A stretch of DNA of 64,000 nt from Desmodesmus armatus (lineage: Eukaryota; Chlorophyta; Chlorophyceae; Sphaeropleales; Scenedesmaceae), in NCBI GenBank assembly GCA_007449985.2, contig VIIQ02000010.1, positions 434,001 through 498,000 on the forward strand, in the 5' to 3' direction. This document shows, piece by piece, positions 21,045-31,800 of the stretch. Each line of letters begins with the position of its first letter. Within the stretch, counting starts at the first letter, position 1. Position numbers and translations under genes: made by a program. A model generated the notes under the pieces. That model made no database searches, was not told where the DNA came from, and was given only the letters and a program-made list of their open reading frames with translations.

Positions 21045-23421
21045 TCAGACAAAACCACTGAGAGGCTGTACGTTGTCCTGCGGCTGCAGCTGCGCCACCC
21101 AGCCAATCTTGGTGGGGGTCTCAGTCGGCAAGGGGCTGGCCTGCTCCAAGCCGACAGGGGCCTGCAGCAAAACACACATGCAGTGGCATATAACAACTTT
21201 GTTGGGGGGGGGGGGGGGGACGTGCCTGCATGCACCTCCCAGGCTGCGCGCAGCAAAGCAAGCTACATGCCACATCTGGCAGACGTGCAGGATGCATTGT
21301 ACTGCCGCTGCTAGCAGTGCTTCTTCTCGTTGTAGCGGTGCCGCAAAGAGGAGCTGCTGACTTGCATGGCAGTAAGCATCACAACTGATCATGCCGCAGC
21401 TGCCTTATGCACAAGGTGTGGAGTGTTGTGCAGGCACCGCACACGAGCAGAATGCGGAATAAACAGTGTCACATGGAGGTACACGCCACACAGCACTAAC
21501 TGACCATTGTCATGATGTCGTCGTCTGCTTCTGAGGCCCTGAACACGGTTTGGTCACTGTCTGGGACGGCAAGCTTGCTGGCTGAGTCAACGGCTGTGTC
21601 CAGTTTGGCCTGCACTGCCTGCTTGGCAAGGACCTCGATGGCTGTGATGAGCGAGCTCAGCCGCACAACCTCCTGCTGCTGTTGGCGGACGCCGTCACTT
21701 GTAGTGGGCACTGGCGCATCAAACGAGGCTGCGCTGACGGACTCGTAGCCACTGCGCGGGGGTTGCAGGATTGTGGCAGTTGAGCACCGGCATGTGAGGT
21801 GCTCGACAAAGTGTCTGGGAGAGCCTAGTGTCACTACAGAGCCTTGGTCATAGAGCGCCACCAAATGCCGTGTGATGTTCTGGCAAGTGGCTGACGGCAG
21901 AAAAGTTTGGGCAGTCCATATAGAGGCAGGCTGTGCAAGCAGTGCAGGTCGGGTCAGCTGCACTCACTTGGTCGCATCAGCCAGCTTTTGCCACAGAAGC
22001 TTAGCAACAGCGGTGGCAAGCTCATCGGCATCCACCGCAGCCTGCACCGGGCAGCTGCACGGCTGAGGAGCTTGGGGCGCAGGTGCAGGTGGACTTGATA
22101 CTGTTACAGCAGGGCTTGGGCTTGGGTTTGGGTTTGGGCTTGGGCTTGGGCTTGGGCTTGGGCTTGGGCTTGGGCTTGGGCTTGGGCTTGGGCTTGGGCT
22201 TGGGCTTGGGCTTGGGAGCAGAGGGCTTGAGTTGGGGGGCATGGTTGTGGGCTTGGGGCTAGGGCTGACTTGGAGCGCAGGATTCAAGCCAGGTGGTGTG
22301 GTGGTGTTGATGGCTGGGGTGGAAAGAGGCCGCGGGCTCGCCAGCATGGGGGTAGCAATGGGCCTTGGGCTGGGACTGGGGCTACGCATGGTGGCCGGCT
22401 TTAAAGGCATGCCTGCTTGGAATGTGGGCAGCCTGCTCACTGGCCGCAGGAGTGGGCTGGGTTTTGCAACAGGTGCCGGGGCAGGTGGCTGCATTGCCAG
22501 GGCTGCAGGAATGGGCGATGGTGACAGCTTGACCAAAGGGCTGGGCTCAGGCGAAGGCATGGTACTGAAGCGAGGTCCTGAGTAGCCAGGGTAGTAGGCT
22601 GGTGTGCCCATGGGTGTCTTGAAGGCGCAGGATCTGCATGCATATGCAGGACGTGTTCAGGCATCTCTGTTGTTGAGCTCCTGGGTTGGCTGATCCTTCG
22701 CACTTACTGGCAACAGCTGAAAGACTGTCAACCGATGCCGTATGCATAGAGATGATCGGGGACGGCAACGGTACAGCCACAGGGGTTGACAACGTCTGAG
22801 GACTTGTGCTGGGATTTACCTGCGCCTGCTGCAAGCAAACTGCATGATTTGTGCTGGCTGGCTGACTGCAGGGGTAGGGCTGCACCATGCCGTGCAACAT
22901 GCACGCTGTAATTGCTCAAAAACACAAGGCGCATGCACTCACGTTCCGAAAGACACTCCCCAAAGCTGCCCTTTGCTGTCTGGCATAGAGTTGTCTGCTG
23001 ATGGTGCCTCCAAGCAGGTGGGCGCAGAGTCGTACTGCTTGAGGGCAGGTAGTTGGCTTGGATACACCGGCTGCTGTTGCTCGTCCTTGAAGGCACAGCT
23101 CATACCTGCCTCCCAGCCCCACAGTCTGCCTGCATCCACCACAATCAAGAGTGAGGTGACCCAGGAGTGACCAGCCTGGACCCCACCAGCCTGTCAAGCA
23201 GCAGCGTGTATCACAACAAACCACCCACCCATGCTGTCAGACTTTGCGTTGGTTGTTGGCATGGCTGAGCATGCAGGTGCTGTTGCCCATGCATCATTTC
23301 CCAGCAGTGAGCGAGTGTGGCGTTGAGCTGCTGGCACCCTCCTGCGGACATGCTGCAGGGCCACTGTCTGGCCGCTAAGTACTGACATGGCAACCATGGC
23401 CATAACAAGAATCGTAGTCAT
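21045..23421 (-). CDS. Gene A: secreted Trp/Cys-repeat protein with SP-repeat linker
   Basis: Five exons in consistent phase: 23229-23421, 22943-23129, 21968-22633, 21505-21751 and 21045-21161, 469 residues. The ATG at 23421 opens a signal peptide (MTTILVMAMVAMSVLSGQ); an earlier non-ATG in-frame start is possible. Two W/C units follow, each split by introns: WATAPAC with GRLWGWEAGMSCAFK, then YDSAPTC with GQLWGVSFGTSCAFK. A Pro-rich region with SPSPSP dipeptides comes next, typical of algal hydroxyproline-rich glycoproteins, then a short CSC motif and a helical C-terminal part (VVRLSSLITAIEVLAKQAV). The exon 4 acceptor is a choice: the frame is open further upstream (TCQNITRHLVALYD) but only past an in-frame TGA. 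Likely a wall or matrix protein; divergent from the TBC gene. Confidence 0.7.
22112..22217. repeat. (GGGCTT)n hexanucleotide array encoding Ser-Pro repeats
   Basis: About 17 copies of GGGCTT with a few GGGTTT variants. Read on the minus strand they encode SPSPSP (and NPNP) in exon 3 of gene A. Likely to vary in copy number between strains. Confidence 0.85.
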
Positions 23422-23868
23422 TGGTGCTGCTTGACTGCTGGAAACTAGCAGGTGCAGCACTTGACACGCTGAGTGAACACGCACCAAGCAGGCTGGTCAC
23501 TGTGGACACTGAAAACGACGGGAAATCGATCAATAGTGGCGTCTTGGTGTAAACGCGTGAGGTGCAACACCACAGTGGTTGTCGCAAGCGGCGGCAGTCA
23601 AACCAAACATTGACCCAAAAGTCAAATACCAGCACAGCGACAGCTGGCTTCAATAGTGCACAACAGCACAGGCTGTGCCTGTCAACTTGGACGGCTGCAC
23701 CGCCGGTCTTGGCAGCATGAGTTTCAGGGTCACATAGCAGTCGTCCCACCAGACAGATCAGTTCGTGCCCAGATCTCATGGTCAGGCAACAAGTACCAGA
23801 CACAATAAAGTAGCACAGGTCTTACAACAGTTTGATTTGCCCACGTGCATGCCACGACTGTGTGCCCT
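23422..23868. promoter_or_regulatory. Bidirectional spacer, gene A / TBC gene
   Basis: 447 bases between the two divergent starts. No TATA box or other motif was identified with confidence. Confidence 0.35.
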
Positions 23869-26800
23869 ATGCTGTCAGACGTGCGGGACCTGCTGTTGGG
23901 GAATGCGCGCGTCCTGGAATTGAAGCTGCAAGCCCAGGTGTGGGTGCAGCGTTGTGTACAAGTCCTGCTGATGCCAAATTAGTGGTTGAAGAACAGAGTG
24001 TCAGTGCTAGGGGCTGTTGTGCTAGTGGTAAACACTACCTTTGTTGGCAATGCACAGGGACGCATTGTGAGCAGAAGGGGCTGTGGGCACGACAGCAGCG
24101 CAGACCTGCAGCAGACCAGGAAGCTGGTTTCAGCCTTGACGGATAGTGGCGTGCAGCATGTCCAGCAGAAGCAGATGCCAAGCAGTCAGGCACCCTTACA
24201 TGGTGCTGCTGTGCTTGGGGTAGTGGTGCAGCACTGGCAGCAGCTGATGCAGGAGCGCCTCGATGCAGCACAGAAGCTGCTGCCAGACATACCTCTTGTG
24301 TCTGAAGCAAGGACACCACAGCAACTGGATGAACTGCAAGCAACAGGTGAGCTGCTCCGAACGCAGCAGTACACTGGCAAGCCCTCCATTTCTGCACGTG
24401 AACAATGCAGCATGATGAGACGAGCTGAGCTGCTGCCTTTATTGGCTGTCTTTGTGCCCACACAGGCTATGATGACAGCGAGGTTTGGCGGCAGATAGGG
24501 AACAAGCACTCCCCATGGGTGTTAGGGCTTGATGCAGCGCCAGCCTGCACCAAGCTGATGTATGCAGCAGAGGACCTGCTCGTGTCGCTAACAGCACCAG
24601 TGGCAGTGGTGAGGTGGTTAAACCAGGCTGGTTGTAGAGTGGTGACAAGGCAGCTTGCAGCCGCAGCCTGTGCGTGCTGGGTTGAGATGTCAACAACAAG
24701 TAGATCACCATCAAACAGTTAGTATGCATTGACTCTGCGCTGCTCTGTTCTGGTCATGCAGGACCCTTGCCAGGATCCAGCTTGTGCTGACGCTTGCACC
24801 AGCAGCAAGTCCAGCGGAGGCACAAGCAGCAGCACAAGCAGCCAACACTCTGAACCACAGCAGCAGCAGGAGCAGCAAGCACAGCAGCAGCAAATGCACC
24901 TTTCACTTCTTAGTGCTGTGCATGCACCCAACAGGGCATGGTTGCAGTCCTTCTTTGCCGAGCTGCAGCCCGACAGACGCCAGGTAGGTGAGCAGTCGGC
25001 ATCCACAAGCAGCATGATGCATGCTCATGGCAAGGCTTGCAGCTTGATGGCACGTTGCTGAGCACTGATCTGGCCGTGCCCCTGATTCAGGATCAGCAAA
25101 GGGTGGTGCTGTACGCCTGCACTGCAGTCGCTTGCAGCAGCATGATGAGATTGAACACCACACGTACACTGTGTGCAGGTGGGCCTTGACGATGTGCTGC
25201 ACAGCTGGTACCGTGACCAGCAGGTGCAGCAGGCGAATTCCATTGCAGCTTCGTGCTCAGCAGCAGCCTGCAGGGCAGCAGCACGCACTGGCGTGCCAGC
25301 CAGCGAGCGTCCATGGGTGTGGGCAACTGCGCTGGGCCTTGCGGCGTGCCCACCGCCTGATTCCGGCGGCGGCAGCAGTGACCGACAGCAGCCACACGCA
25401 GCAGCATCAGCTGAGGCGCACAGTGTGTGGTGGCATCTATCCAACGCCCAACATGAAGAGCGCCTGCAGCTGCTTTGCAACGCTGTCAAGCAGCAGGTGC
25501 GCCACTGGCCAAAATTTATAAGTTGCTGACTGAGACTGCAGGTTGGGCCTTGTCAGCCGGCAACATGAGACTGGATGAATTACGACAAAGTGTCCTGCGG
25601 CCGAGTGTACAACAGCAGTGAATGGTAGCGCTAGCTAGAACTGCCTTTGGCAAGGATGCACAGAGCATAGTAAACAACCTAACAGCAGACACACTTGCCA
25701 TTGCTGTGCAGGGACTGTTGGTGGACACGCTGACTTGCGCAGACGTGATGCAAACAGCAGACAACGCGCACTTCTTTGTATTTGAAGAGGCTATGAGGTG
25801 CGCTGACTGTGACGGGCCATGTTGTGCTCAGTGACAAATGGTGTGAAGACGCACCCACCAGACCCTCAGCGACTTCTGTCTTGCATTTGAACAAGGCTGA
25901 TCATCATGCAACATTGCTGTGTATGCTGGCTGCAGGGCGGTGCTGCTTGCATTCAGCCGTGATGCTTCCGTCATGCAGCAGGCTGCAGCCAAGGCACACC
26001 CAGTCCTCACAGTTGGCGCAGCAGCACAGCCCAAGCAGCCCCTGCGGGCATACCCTCCTAGTGGTGTCCTGCCCTTTCAGGGCCTCTCTGCCTACCTTGC
26101 GCCCCTGTGCTATCTGTACGGCAGCCCAGCAGCCATGTATCCTGTGTGGCATGCCATGTACTGCCAGTACTGGTGCCGGCTGCACTCACTGAGCAGCAGC
26201 CCTGCGCCAGCAGCTGACCTGCCAGTGCTGTGCCGCACATTCCTTGACCTGCTGCAAGTAAGCTGGCTACTACTAGTAGGCTGCGCAGCTTACTGCACAT
26301 TGACCTCCTGCCATGTGCAACATGTCAATCAGCGCAAGCACTGCGTCCGGCAAGCCCACACTCTTGCCCTCCTCAAATGGCCGTGCACGCCCCAAAGGCA
26401 GTGAGCTAAGGAGGACAATGGACGTAAGCTGTCTGACAGCCCGACTTGCTCTGCAGGAGGTGTACCAGTGTGTTTGTGGGCGTGTTTTGAAGACGCCTGC
26501 AACAGCTACGACTCTACTTACAGAATGTGACTTCTGCTCGTTTGCCTGACAGGAGGTTGACAGTGAGGTGTACCGTCACCTGGGCAGCCTGACAGCAACC
26601 CCTCTGGACGTGGTGTTCAGCTGGCTCAGCTCAGCATTTGCGTCTCATCTGACCCCAGCAGAGACCTTACTGCTCTGGGATCGAGTCATCGGCTTTGACT
26701 CGCTGCTGCCGCTCCCTGTGCTGGCAGTCGCAGTGCTCACATTCAGGTGGGTGTCACCAACTAGCTGGTCAGCTGTGAGTCAGTTGGCGCAACGTGCGCA

Positions 26801-27132
26801 TGTTGGGCTCGCCACGACCACAACGGTTGCAGTTGCACACATACATTCCAGAGAGGAGAGGTCACAGCCCACGCTGAAACATGGGCGTTGATGTGCACAT
26901 GCTAAAGCCCAATCCAACGCAGCCCACCAATGTACATGCAGGGCACTTCTCAGTGTCCTAAAAGAGGTGTTCCATTATGCTGTGGTCTGAAGCCAACCAC
27001 CACCCATTGTCCGTGTGCAGGCGAGACCTTGTGCTGGCGGCTGAGACAAGTGAAGAGGTTGCAGAGTTGTTGCAGGACCTGGGTCAGCTGCACGTTGTGC
27101 CGCTGCTGCAAGCACTGCTGTTTGATGCATGA
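23869..27132 (+). CDS. TBC1D19-like Rab GTPase-activating protein
   Basis: The ATG at 23869 starts MLSDVRDLLLGNARVLELKL (exon to 23937). Further exons lie at about 24061-24350, 24467-24609, 24762-24983, 25180-25497, about 25600-25800, about 25935-26260, about 26553-26745 and about 27022-27132. TBC domains stimulate GTP hydrolysis by Rab proteins in membrane traffic. Diagnostic blocks of the TBC1D19 type, compared from memory of the human protein: WVWATALGL, AHFFVFEEA, PPSGVLPFQGLSAYLAPLCY, MYCQYWCRLHSLSSS, LLWDRVIGFDSLLPLPVLAV and the C-terminal LQDLGQLHVVPLLQALLFDA. The catalytic Arg/Gln fingers of classical TBC domains are not obvious, as expected for this divergent subfamily. Internal exon edges are approximate. 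Convergent with the GILT-like gene. Confidence 0.85.
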
Positions 27133-27567
27133 CAGCCGGCAACTTGGCAACTGCTGCAGTGTTGGGGCCTGCGCGCCCAACAAGACGGTACGGTCCCACA
27201 AGCATATGCTGTGGGCGCACTGTACGACAAAGTATGATGGCTGTAACGCTCCAGCAACCGCAGTCAGCTATGTGCAGGGTGCTGCAGCCCTACATGCGGA
27301 CTCATGAGCACAAGCCACAACATTGTCAGCGGAAAGTGCCAGCTATGTCAGGTGGCAGCTGAAACCACAAGCCTTGTGCAAACAGTGCCCTCAAATGCTG
27401 CCACCACAGTCTCCTACCACACAACAGCACAGGCAAACAGTGTACAGCCATCGCGATCACCACGTGTCCAGCAGCTTTGTTCAGACATGCAACAACATCC
27501 AGAACAAGACACACACCACAGCACATGCTGTCGACACAGCAGCAGGAGGCAGCACAGCGCTCGCGGT
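27133..27567. other. Convergent 3' spacer
   Basis: Between the stop of the TBC gene and the stop of the GILT-like gene. No coding exon recognised. Confidence 0.4.
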
Positions 27568-28566
27568 TCATGCTGCAGCGCTGGCCTGGCCCACGGCTGC
27601 CGCACACTCTGGCGCAGCGTTGCCGCCAGCCTTGGTCTTGTGTGCGTCACAGATGGAGTTGATGAAGTCCTGGGTCTCTGAGCCACCTGGACAGTCGTAC
27701 CACCTGCCACCATCCCTGATGCAGCGCTTGACACCATCAACAAACACAGTACAGCTCTTGACCACGGAGTTGGCCTTGACCTGCTTTGCAGACTTGACCT
27801 GTAGTGTTGTGCCCAGCGTGGAGTCTATGCACTTGAGGACATCTGCCTGGGCGCTCGCGTCCACACCGACCTCCTTCATGCAGCCCTGCAGGTGTGTGAC
27901 GTCGTTCACACGGCCCTTGCTGTGGCACAGCAGCGCCTGGAAGAACTTGCGGTTGTCTGCTGCTGGCAGGTGGTGCTGCAGGCAGAGCTGGTGCTTGTTG
28001 CCGTCGCACTCTGCTGAGCCATGCATGCACTGCACCTCCTCCTCGGACTCGCCAAGGCTGGCGATGTATTCTGTGCGAACTGTGGCCACTGTGGGCAGGG
28101 TCTCCAGCACAGGCTTGAATGCCTTCTCGCAAAACTTGGCATCTGCAGGCGTCACAGGTGGAGAAACAACGCGTGATGAGGGTGGCACTGACAACACATA
28201 CGCTGGAAAAGCTGTGCTGAGCTGGCAGATGGGTGATTGCCGACTGCTACCAGCAGAATGCAGGCTCGTGCAGTGGGGCTGAGGACCTGGTGGTTGAACC
28301 TGCCACGTGCTCAGATATGGCTGCCATAACACCACAGCCTCACCTGGGCACTGGCTCATCACATACAGAGTAAGCTCCACTGGCGTGCTGCTGGCAGCTG
28401 AGGCTGCTGCAGGCTTCTGTGCTGCACTGTCACTGATTGCAACAGCATGCACTGTGTTTGAGCCTGTCGGCATGAACACGAAGAAGCACACACACATCAA
28501 CAGCCCAATGCCCCAGAAGACTCTAGGAAACCCCTTGCGGTGGGGTGCAAGACTGTGCTTGATCAT
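27568..28566 (-). CDS. GILT-like thiol reductase (C-x5-C type)
   Basis: Exons 28344-28566 and 27568-28142 (CAG|GTGAGG donor, CTGCAG acceptor, phase 1), 265 residues. The N-terminus has a hydrophobic segment (WGIGLLMCVCFFVFM) serving as signal peptide or anchor. The fold start LTLYVMSQCP joins across the intron to DAKFCEKAF, so the active-site region reads CPDAKFC (C-x5-C) rather than the CxxC of animal GILT; the fungal-type GILT-like branch has the same spacing (from memory). The family signature follows: CMHGSAECDGNKHQLC. The C-terminal RDGGRWYDCPGGSE is also typical. GILT enzymes reduce disulfides in the lumen of acidic compartments. It lies between W/C-repeat genes A/B and C and is divergent from the large unknown gene 331 bases away. 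An in-frame TTG at 28614 was not chosen. Confidence 0.88.
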   Translation of the reverse strand: MIKHSLAPHRKGFPRVFWGIGLLMCVCFFVFMPTGSNTVHAVAISDSAAQKPAAASAASSTPVELTLYVMSQCPGEAVVLWQPYLSTWQVQPPGPQPHCTSLHSAGSSRQSPICQLSTAFPAYVLSVPPSSRVVSPPVTPADAKFCEKAFKPVLETLPTVATVRTEYIASLGESEEEVQCMHGSAECDGNKHQLCLQHHLPAADNRKFFQALLCHSKGRVNDVTHLQGCMKEVGVDASAQADVLKCIDSTLGTTLQVKSAKQVKANSVVKSCTVFVDGVKRCIRDGGRWYDCPGGSETQDFINSICDAHKTKAGGNAAPECAAAVGQASAAA

Positions 28567-28642
28567 GGTTGGACCAGGGCTGGTGACACCAGTAGCAGAG
28601 GAACGGTTGGACAAGTTCTTTCACTCTTGACCGTCTGCACGG

Positions 28643-28852
28643 ATGTCGTCACGTGGGAACACCCTCGACATTTACAATCGCACCGCTCAAACCACAGTGC
28701 GACAGGCCCAGCAGGTTGTGGTGATGGTTGTTGTCAACCGTTCGTGTCGGGTCCAGAGGCAATTGGGGGAGACACTCTGCAACGCCATTGCCTCATACAT
28801 CAGTGGATGTCTTGATCCTGTATCCTTATTGTCTCAAACCCTGCAAGCATAG
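28643..28852 (+). CDS. Small ORF in the bidirectional spacer (uncertain)
   Basis: 69 codons from ATG to TAG, MSSRGNTLDIYNRTAQTTVR at the start, just upstream of the large gene at 28897 and in a different frame. It could be an upstream ORF or part of a first exon. No family recognised; it may be chance. Confidence 0.25.
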   Translation: MSSRGNTLDIYNRTAQTTVRQAQQVVVMVVVNRSCRVQRQLGETLCNAIASYISGCLDPVSLLSQTLQA

Positions 28853-28896
28853 AGTCAGATCCTGAGAGATCCAATCCTGGATCAAGTCCAATTGAG

Positions 28897-31800
28897 ATGA
28901 ACCTGTTTGAGGGCCTTGAGGACCCCAAGAGCAACACCCATTCAGCTGTTTCAGCAGTTAGCGCCTGGGCCAGTGCCCATCAGGTGCTTGTGACAGCAGG
29001 GCCTGAGGCACCACCGTGGTTGGTGCGCCTGTCTGCTCCTGGGCACCCCAACCAGCCTCAGCCTGGCTGCTACCAGCTCCAAGCTGATGCACAGCAGGTC
29101 AGCAGCGAGCCAGGCTCGCTGCTGTGCTGCGCCTGTGGTGCTAGTGGCCCAGCAGGGGTGCAGTGCTGCCCAGGCACAGGTCAGAATGGCACTGGCACCC
29201 GGGACCTGTTGATGCTGTTCAGGCATGGTGACAGCCTGAAGCTCTATGCGATAGTGCGGCCTGCTACTGCAGCGGGTGCCGCACTTGCAGGACAGCTGCA
29301 GCTGCTGGCAGAGTTTGAACATGAGGGCTTTGCAGGCCTGTCTGAGAGCGACTGCCACCTGCTGCCAGGGCCAGTGCTGCTGCTGCAACCAGCGCCATGG
29401 CAGCTGCTGGTGCTGGAGCCTGCTGCAGACAGTGCAGAAGTGGAATTCGGCAGGGATTCCACAGCTGCCGGTGCGCCAGCTTGGCAGGTCACAGCAGTGC
29501 AGCTACCAGCAGAAGCCCTGCTGCAAGCAGCCTCAGCAGACTTCCCAGACGTGCAAGCCAGGGTGTGTGGCAGGTTGGGCGTCAGCAGGGTTGGAGGCGT
29601 AGCAGGGGCTGGGCCCTGGGAGCTGCTGCACAGCAGCTGCGTGCCAGGCCAGTCTGGGAGGGTACAGGTGCTGCTCGCGCAGTCTGTGGCCGCTGCACAA
29701 CCCCCGCACCTGCACCACCAGCAGCCGCAAGCAGTGCTGATGTTCCTGGCGGACATCATGCGCAGCAATGACCCTGGCACAGCTGCACAGCATGTCCTAC
29801 AGCATAGTGCTGCAGTCACTTGGTGCCATGCCCTGGACTGGCCAGCAGCCCCCACAAGTGCTGCTGTGCTTCCAGCAGCCTGCTGCACCCAAGCCGCAGC
29901 CAGCCTGCCCAGCTGGCAGCAGCTCGTGGCAGTGGGCAGTCAGGCTGGAAGCTTGCAGATCATCAGCCTCACCAGCAGCAGTGGCCCGCTCAGCTGTCTA
30001 GGCAGCGGCGCAGGGAAAGGCCAGCGGCAGCGCTGTGTCGGCACGCACCTAGGCACAGCGCAGCTGCCAGGGGCTGTGTGGTCGCTGTTGCACTTGCCAC
30101 GGGTCTTTCTTGCAGGGGCTGCACACACCAACGTGCTGGCTGTATTGCACGATGCTCAAGCAGGGAGCGCGGCTGACAAGCCGCCTAGAAGGGGCAGCAA
30201 CAGCATGGCTGTCACGCTGCTGCAGCTGCAGGAGAGTGGGCAGCTGCAGCAGCTGGCAGTGGTGCAAGGAGCGCTGGGTTTGTGTGCAGCAGCGCACTCG
30301 CCGCTGGGGTTGCTGTGCCCGCAGCTGCCCATGCAGGATCGCCAGCAGAAGGGATATGCAGCATGTGCAGATGCGACAGCGTTACAGCTTGCTGCAGTGA
30401 TTCCAATGGATCGCACTGCAGCAAACCAGCAGGACATTCAGGACAGTACAGGGCAGCACGCATGGCTGCCGCATGGCGAGGCAAGCCAAGCGCTGCCCGG
30501 CCCTCTGCTGGGCGTGCTGGCAGGTCCCCCTCCTGCCAGTCAGCCGAATCATGCAGCGACAGCAGGCGCATCAAAAGACGGCTCTGCAGCTGTGCAGGAT
30601 CCAGCAGGCGCTGCTGTCCAGGACAGCAACGAGCTCAAGGGTTTGCGGTCCATGCTGGCTGCCTTGCACAGCCGCTGGCAGCTCGGTGAGTTCCGGTAGT
30701 ACAGCCCTGCAACATGCCATGCAGAGCTCCCCTGCCGCCGATGGCATATGCTGCAACCAGTTGTATGCATGCAGCAAGCTTGACCCATGCTGTTGGCAGC
30801 CTCAGTTCGCCTGAATCATATGGTTTGCTCAGGGGGGGAGGGGCACTTAAGTTAACTTTGGACACTATGCTGGACTTTGGCTTGGTACTTTCACAGATGG
30901 TTAATAACATCCTAAATAACATATACAAAGAAATGTTCGGCCATCTGAGCAGCTTGAAAATGGGGGGGTGGGTGGGTGGGTCAAGCTGGGTTTCAGTAAC
31001 TTCCTGGCATGCTGCAAACTTCTTGTAGGAGCATCGGATGAAGCTGGGAGTTAGCTCATTCGAGAGCTATCGACAAACTGAGTTGATTCAAGCATGTTCT
31101 GAGCATCTCCAATTACTATTTACCCCTGAGGCTGCCCATGCCAGTACTATAGCCGTGGCACGGTGCCGATGCCAGTACCCAGACATGCACCACAAGAGTG
31201 CACAGACCAGCACCAAGTCAGCCCCCAGCACCAACGTTCCCTATGAATGCCCCCTGTGTGACAGTGACCCACCAGCTGTGGCTGGGAAGTACCACATGCT
31301 GTCTCACTGGCAGCAGATGCACCTAGACCATTAGCTGACAGCAGAGGAGCAGCAAGACTGGTGTGTCACTGCTACAGAGTTTGAGCAAGTTGTGAGCACA
31401 CATGTACTGAACAGGCCTGCTGATTGGATGTACCATCTGTGCTGTTTCATGTGTGTTTCTAGGGCTGCACAACAGTGCTTTGATCACCGCTGACCGTCGA
31501 TGCTGTGCCCCACAGGTCTCTTGACTGATAGAACACAGCAACACTCTTGTGGCCATCTGAGTACCTCAGGAAACATGTTGAATATATACCATAACACTTT
31601 TCACCTTGCATAGGCCAGCTACAAGACGATCAGAGGGCATTTAGGGGTGGGTGGGGGGTGGGTGGGTGGGTGGGGGGTCCCACTTTCAACTTCTTAGCAT
31701 AGTGTCCGAAAACAACCTTAGCGCCCCCCCCCCTGGTTTGCTGTTATCAACGGTTGGTTGTCAAGTTGTCTTTTATCCCCGTGCTGTATGCAGGTACGCG

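Noticed and set aside
22112..22217. Telomere-like repeat (GGGTTT variants within GGGCTT array)
   Set aside because: The array is in frame and encodes Ser-Pro repeats in a spliced gene. Most units are GGGCTT, not a telomeric TTTAGGG-type sequence.
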